Of a stretch of DNA of 23,894 nucleotides, positions 20,372 through 23,894 are shown one piece after another; within the stretch, counting starts at the first letter, position 1; every line of letters starts with the position of its first letter. Both the position numbers and the translations under genes were made by a program. The stretch lies in contig NZ_JAUTXR010000147.1 of the NCBI RefSeq assembly GCF_030658505.1, positions 1 to 23,894 on the forward strand, given 5' to 3'. The notes under the pieces are model-generated. The model was not told the DNA's origin. It searched no databases and worked only from the letters and a program-made list of their open reading frames with translations. The stretch comes from Stenotrophomonas raiganjensis (SeqCode) (GTDB taxonomy: Bacteria; Pseudomonadota; Gammaproteobacteria; Xanthomonadales; Xanthomonadaceae).

Positions 20372-21646
20372 TCAATCCTTGACGATCTGAGGCGAACCCA
20401 GGCCCAGACCGGCGATACGGCCGACAAGTTCCGCGGCACTGGCATGGTCGCTGGCCGGAACGCGCAGGCGGAACAGGGTACGGCCGCCGGCAGCGATGTC
20501 GCTGATGGTGGCGCCGACGATGCCGGCGGCATTGAGCTGGCCCATCGCGCGGTTGGCGTTGTCACGGTTGGAGAAGCTGGCGACCTGCACCATCACCGCA
20601 CCGACCACCTGCTGCGACAGGCTCGGGGGGGCTTGCGCGGCGCGGGCCGGTGCCAGGGCAACGGCACGTGCAGGGGGGCTGGCGACGACCGCCGCAGGCG
20701 GCACGGAGCTGGCGCTGCGCACCGGCAGCGCAGTCGGCGGCAGGCTGCTGACCGCTACGTCCGGCAAGGTACTGGCTACGCCCTGGGTCGTGGCCGGCTG
20801 GCCACGCGCAGGCGTGCCATCGGCCGGCAATCGCTTGACCAGGCGATCAATGTCACTGTCGGCAGTGGCACGCGTGGCCGCTACGGGGCGAGCACTGGCC
20901 ACGGCAGTGGCAGCGGCCGCTTCGGCAGCACGACGTTCACGGCGCGACGGCTTCTGCGCCAGCAGGTTGCCCTCGCCCGGCTGCAGCGCACGCACTTCCA
21001 CGTTGCCGGTGCCGCGCTGGGTGATGCCCAGGCGCACGGCGGCGGCGTAGCTCAGATCGACCACGCGGCCATCATGGAACGGGCCTCGATCATTGACACG
21101 CACGATCACCGATTCGCCGTTGTCCAGGTTGGTGACGCGGGCGAAGCTGGGCAGTGGCAGTGTCTTGTGCGCGGCGGTGAACTGGTACATGTCATAGACC
21201 TCGCGGTTGGAGGTCAGCCGCCCATGGAACTTGGCGCCGTAGTACGACGCAGTGCCCCGCTCGACATAGTCATGGGTGTCGTCGAGCACCTTGTACGACT
21301 TGCCCAGCACCACGTACGGCGACTTGTTGCCGATCGCCGAGCGTTCCTCGGCGGTCACTTCCGGCTCGGGAATGCAGGCCACGTTCGGAACGTAGTCCGG
21401 CGTGCTGTCACGCACGCCCGGCTTGTACAGGCCACCGGCGGTGTAGTTGCCGCGGGTGCTGAGGTCTTCCTTGGCCGCCGCATACGGCGAACCTTCCGGG
21501 CAATGTGCCGGGCGCGAGCCGCGCCCCTGCACCAGGGTGCCGCCCGACTTGCCACCATGACCGGCCGTGGCCGGCTTCTTCGGCGCGCTGCTGCAGGCAG
21601 CCAGCGCGAGGATGATCAAGCCTGGGACCAGCCATCTGATGTTCAT
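20372..21646 (-). CDS. rlpA: RlpA septal lipoprotein (DPBB and SPOR domains)
   Basis: A 424-residue lipoprotein. The lipobox LALAAC puts the lipidated Cys at 18. The double-psi beta-barrel domain covers about 127-222 (GTASYYGAKFHGRLTSNRE onward), with His160 in AAHKTLP and Asp186 in VNDRGPF matching the catalytic pair of Pseudomonas RlpA. A long Ala/Pro-rich linker (about 235-343) leads to a SPOR domain at about 348-422, which binds denuded glycan at the septum. In Pseudomonas aeruginosa RlpA is a lytic transglycosylase for stem-peptide-free glycan; E. coli RlpA is inactive. Its ATG overlaps the mltB stop (ATGA). Murein hydrolases MltB and DacC flank it. Confidence 0.95.
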   Translation of the reverse strand: MNIRWLVPGLIILALAACSSAPKKPATAGHGGKSGGTLVQGRGSRPAHCPEGSPYAAAKEDLSTRGNYTAGGLYKPGVRDSTPDYVPNVACIPEPEVTAEERSAIGNKSPYVVLGKSYKVLDDTHDYVERGTASYYGAKFHGRLTSNREVYDMYQFTAAHKTLPLPSFARVTNLDNGESVIVRVNDRGPFHDGRVVDLSYAAAVRLGITQRGTGNVEVRALQPGEGNLLAQKPSRRERRAAEAAAATAVASARPVAATRATADSDIDRLVKRLPADGTPARGQPATTQGVASTLPDVAVSSLPPTALPVRSASSVPPAAVVASPPARAVALAPARAAQAPPSLSQQVVGAVMVQVASFSNRDNANRAMGQLNAAGIVGATISDIAAGGRTLFRLRVPASDHASAAELVGRIAGLGLGSPQIVKD

Positions 21647-22788
21647 GCCGGGGGCAGCTCCTGTCCGGCGATGGCCTGGGACAACTGGAACACGGCCATC
21701 GCGTACATCTTCGAGAGGTTGTAGCGGGTGATCGCGTAGTAGTTCTGGAAGCCCAGCCAGTACTGCTTGCCGGTGCTGCCTTCAAGCGTGATCGGGGTGG
21801 CGGTGGCGCCCGGCTGCACCGCAGCACTGGGCTGGTAGCCGCGCTGGGCCAAGTCGGCCATCGACCAGGTCGGCATCCATTCGGTCGGATTGAACTCCTC
21901 GCGGCCTGGCGCCAGCGTGGCCGGCACGGCCACCTGGCCACCACGGACCCAGCCACCCTTCTTCACGAAATAATTGGCGATGGACGAGAACACATCGTCG
22001 TAGCTGGTGAACAGGTCGCGACGGCCATCACCGTTGCCGTCCACCGCGTAATCGAGATAGCTGGATGGCATGAACTGGCCCATGCCCATCGCACCGGCAT
22101 AGCTGCCCTTGAGCGTGGTGATGTCCAGCTTTTCCTCACGGCCCAGCTCGAACAGCTTGGCCAGCTCATCGCGGAAGAACAGCTCGCGGCGCACTTCGCG
22201 TTCGAGCTTGGCAGGGTCGCCACTGCGCGGGTAATAGAACGCCAGCGTGTACAGCGCATCGAGCACGCGATGGCTGCCTGCATTCTTTCCGTAGCTGGTC
22301 TCCACGCCGATGATCGCCACGATCACTTCGGCCGGCACGCCGGTGCGCTGCTGCACGCGATCCAGTTCGGCACGGTGCTGGGCCAGGAACGCGCGGCCGC
22401 CATCGATGCGTGCCTTGCTGATGAACATCGGCCGGTATTCGTTCCACGGCTTCACCCGTTCGGCCGGGCGCGACATCGCGGCGATGATCGGCTGGCGCAC
22501 CTGCGCCTGGTCGAGCACGCTGCTGATCTGCTCCGGCTTCAGGCCATAGCGCTTGGCGGTATCGGCAATGAAGCGGGCCCGTGCGACCTCGAACGGCACC
22601 GGGGTGAGATCGACCGGCGGCGCGGACGCAGCGGTCGCTTCGGGCGCGGCCTCGGCCGGGCCGTGGGCCTTGGTGGCGGGCTGGCGCGGCGTACTGCTGG
22701 CCTGGGGCGAAGACGGTGGGGACTTCGGCTGGGTCGCGCAGGCGACCAGGCCGAGGGTGAGCATGCAGGCCAGAGTGCGTCGAATCAT
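21643..22788 (-). CDS. mltB: Membrane-bound lytic murein transglycosylase B
   Basis: A 381-residue lipoprotein (lipobox LGLVAC, Cys17) that cleaves the glycan of peptidoglycan to form 1,6-anhydro ends. A Pro/Ala-rich linker runs to about 60. The catalytic Glu163 lies in GVETSYGKN. GAMGMGQFMPSSY at 232-244 forms the substrate groove, and DGNGDGRRDLF at 250-260 is the calcium-binding EF-hand-like loop of Slt35. SltB1 of Pseudomonas occupies the same place beside rlpA, so either name fits. The gene begins an operon with rlpA and has a good promoter upstream at 22816-22844. Confidence 0.95.
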   Translation of the reverse strand: MIRRTLACMLTLGLVACATQPKSPPSSPQASSTPRQPATKAHGPAEAAPEATAASAPPVDLTPVPFEVARARFIADTAKRYGLKPEQISSVLDQAQVRQPIIAAMSRPAERVKPWNEYRPMFISKARIDGGRAFLAQHRAELDRVQQRTGVPAEVIVAIIGVETSYGKNAGSHRVLDALYTLAFYYPRSGDPAKLEREVRRELFFRDELAKLFELGREEKLDITTLKGSYAGAMGMGQFMPSSYLDYAVDGNGDGRRDLFTSYDDVFSSIANYFVKKGGWVRGGQVAVPATLAPGREEFNPTEWMPTWSMADLAQRGYQPSAAVQPGATATPITLEGSTGKQYWLGFQNYYAITRYNLSKMYAMAVFQLSQAIAGQELPPA

Positions 22789-22815
22789 CGTCGCAGGTTA
22801 GCAGGTCATGGATGA

Positions 22816-22844
22816 ATTAAAACCCCTAACACCATGAATCACAA
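22816..22844 (-). promoter_or_regulatory. Sigma-70 type promoter for mltB-rlpA
   Basis: On the minus strand TTGTGA (22844-22839) is followed after 17 bp by TTTAAT (22821-22816). Matches to consensus are four of six and five of six. Transcription would begin near 22809, about 20 bases before the ATG at 22788. Confidence 0.6.
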
Positions 22845-22912
22845 CGATTTGCCCGCGTTCAGCGGGAAATGTGAAGGCGTCGTGATCACCCTTGCCCATT
22901 CAGATAGAGGTT

Positions 22913-22962
22913 GCCGGTTGCGTCCCCATCCCCGCAGACGCAACCGGCGACCGGATCCGGTC
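22913..22962. repeat. Hairpin plus adjacent palindrome
   Basis: gccggttgcgtc at 22913-22924 and gacgcaaccggc at 22937-22948 are a perfect 12-bp inverted repeat with a 12-base loop. Directly after it, gaccggatccggtc at 22949-22962 is a perfect 14-bp palindrome. The first resembles a terminator or REP hairpin without a T-tract; the second may be a protein site. Confidence 0.6.
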
Positions 22963-23121
22963 GGTACCTACGCGGCTGCCGCTCCCCAGTGACAGTTCCC
23001 CGCGCTCCCTGTACCCGTTGGATCAGTACTGCTCCCGCCCGACGCCCCCTCGCGCTGCAACGATTGACGGCGCGCCGTGCCGAACGGGCCGCCATTGTGC
23101 AGGCCGATTACGACAAGTCCA

Positions 23122-23135
23122 TTGATCAAGATCAA
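23122..23135. promoter_or_regulatory. FNR/ANR box
   Basis: TTGATCAAGATCAA fits the FNR consensus TTGATnnnnATCAA at all ten defined positions. If it acts at -41.5 to the right, the -10 window at 23158-23163 reads GATAAC (four of six matches), and transcription would start near 23170. To the left, a weaker CACAAT lies at the matching place. No supported gene follows closely in either direction. Confidence 0.7.
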
Positions 23136-23356
23136 CGCGCTGTAAAAGTGTGAACCAGATAACATTTTTTCTGGAAATTGGTCAGAGCGCATGCTGCTGT
23201 GCGTCGTTCTGAGAACGATTCCACAACAGGCATTGCGCAGCGTCAGGACGTTTCCAGCCAACGGCGCAGCCCCTCGTGGGTGGTGTCTGGGTGGTCGCGG
23301 AAAGCAGAAGCCGCGGGTGGGCCGGTCGGGCTGGGTACGCGGGGGACGCCGTGAAT

Positions 23357-23681
23357 CCGTCCATGGAGGCTTGGCAGCCGCATCCATGCGGCTGACACCC
23401 CCGTGTACCCAACCCCACCGTCCTCTGACAGATTTCGGAGGTCTGCCACCCACGGAAAAGAAAAAGAAGATCAAATGCGGATCGCGGCGCTGCGCTTGCT
23501 CGTGATCCAGGCATGGCCCGGCTCTACAGGAAGCAATGAAGCGGGCGGCCAAGCTGCTTTTGCTTTTGATCTTCTTTTTCTTTTCCGTGGGTGGACGAAC
23601 ACGGAATCTGCCAGCGGCCGGGTGGGTGGGTAGTGCGGGGTGTCCGCGGCATGGATGCCGCGGCCAAGCCCCCATGGACGG
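23357..23681. repeat. Two inverted copies of a structured dispersed repeat
   Basis: Arms of about 118 bp (23357-23475 and 23565-23681) are imperfect inverted repeats. The inner 30 bp (23446-23475 and 23565-23594) match perfectly and contain an A/G-rich tract starting ccacccacggaaaagaaaa. Each arm carries a 20-bp hairpin with a ccat-type loop (23375-23394 and 23644-23663). The 89-bp centre holds a fragment resembling a SMAG half (about 23511-23527). No gene is supported across the 22789-23744 gap. The left copy seems to continue outward beyond 23357, while the right one stops near 23681. Confidence 0.8.
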
Positions 23682-23683
23682 GT

Positions 23684-23894
23684 TGTGGTGGTCTAATCAA
23701 CTTGGACACTCGATAGGATCAATTTCGAGCATCGAGGTAGACCCATGGCAAAACAGATCACTCAGGGCATGAGGGACGAGGCGGTTCGCCTTGTCGTTGT
23801 GGAGGGGCAGACAGTCAGGGACGTCTGCCAGCTGATGGATGTCGGCCCGACGGCGCTGAGGCGCTGGATCGAGCAATGGCGGCGAAAGCATGAC
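23684..23894 (+). mobile_element. Left end of an IS3-family insertion sequence
   Basis: Homology with the left repeat copy stops at about 23681 and the OrfA gene begins at 23745. IS3-family ends begin with TG, and candidate TG dinucleotides occur at 23684, 23686 and 23689, followed by gtctaatcaacttggacac. The exact end cannot be set without the other terminus, which is beyond the window. Confidence 0.7.
23745..23894 (+). CDS. IS3-family transposase OrfA, N-terminal part
   Basis: The first 50 codons of OrfA, cut off by the window end. The N-terminal helix-turn-helix is visible: FxxEAVRLV-like text (RDEAVRLVVVEGQ at residues 10-22), then TVRDVCQLMDVGPTALRRWI at 23-42, typical of IS3-family OrfA proteins that bind the terminal repeats. 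A gaggt ribosome-binding site lies 6 bp before the ATG. In IS3 elements OrfB is made by frameshifting onto OrfA; it would follow outside the window. Codon use (agg, gtt, ctt) is less GC-rich than in the neighbours, as expected for a mobile element. Confidence 0.88.
   Translation, partial: MAKQITQGMRDEAVRLVVVEGQTVRDVCQLMDVGPTALRRWIEQWRRKHD

Noticed and set aside
20272..20565. N-terminal extension of dacC
   Set aside because: It overlaps the rlpA C-terminus in another frame, and the signal peptide begins at 20271.
20108..21724. A 538-codon plus-strand open frame
   Set aside because: It is antisense to rlpA and the start of dacC; glycine-rich composition reflects the Ala/Pro linkers on the true strand.
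22886..23095. A 69-codon minus-strand open frame
   Set aside because: Arginine-rich translation, no ribosome-binding site and no recognisable family; it lies over palindromic intergenic DNA.
23205..23219. Palindrome cgttctgagaacg as a LexA or OxyR site
   Set aside because: It does not match either consensus (CTG-N10-CAG or the OxyR pattern), and there is no downstream gene.
23191..23505. A 104-codon plus-strand open frame
   Set aside because: It lies over the structured repeat, and its composition (Lys run from the A-rich arm) follows from the repeat.
23357..23681. CRISPR-like or attachment-site array
   Set aside because: There are only two inverted copies with no regular spacers, no direct repeats and no cas genes.

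Overview
The window looks like chromosomal DNA of a high-GC gammaproteobacterium of the Stenotrophomonas maltophilia complex (Xanthomonadaceae). The strongest sign is the repeated REP-like hairpin with a GTAG head (the SMAG family described from S. maltophilia), seen downstream of several genes. Strong C/G third-position use and gene order support this. No database search was possible, so the species call is inference.

Layout. (1) 1-4020: the tail of an unidentified gene, a SMAG cluster, a minus-strand pair (NDUFAF7/MidA-like methyltransferase then VanZ-family membrane protein), a PTR1-type pteridine reductase convergent with a folK-type kinase, and an Anbu-type proteasome-like peptidase whose stop codon lies in a SMAG element. 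(2) 4021-8409: a tightly overlapped minus-strand phosphorelay (membrane histidine kinase, Rcp1-like receiver, REC-kinase-REC hybrid), then a secreted BON-domain protein. (3) 8580-12750: a Gfo/Idh/MocA oxidoreductase, a gene-free stretch with a hexanucleotide repeat and a ~180-nt multi-hairpin element, then a minus-strand operon of a DUF2242-like lipoprotein, an exported protein with a possible Tgl-type transglutaminase Cys/Glu/His pattern, and a short NAD-type 6-phosphogluconate dehydrogenase.

(4) 13009-22788: an envelope and lipoate block. Reading the minus strand from the right: mltB, rlpA, dacC, then ybeD, lipB, lipA, then prc. This matches the conserved proteobacterial rlpA-dacA-ybeD-lipB-lipA order. 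It is interrupted by a plus-strand lpxR-type lipid A deacylase gene followed by REP hairpins. MltB, RlpA and DacC act on peptidoglycan, Prc is a periplasmic protease, and LpxR is predicted to edit lipid A. LipB and LipA make the lipoyl cofactor.

(5) 22789-23894: about 950 bp without a convincing gene. It holds the mltB promoter, palindromes, a perfect FNR/ANR-type box with no obvious target, and two oppositely oriented copies of a structured repeat forming a long inverted repeat with 30-bp perfect inner arms. The second copy ends where an IS3-family element begins; only the first 50 codons of its OrfA are in the window.

The most unusual items are the paired structured repeat with compensatory hairpin changes, the possible transglutaminase-like exported protein, the lone Anbu gene with a REP-supplied stop, the duplicated lpxR tail with REP hairpins, and the orphan FNR box. 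I found no CRISPR array, tRNA, rRNA or complete defence system.
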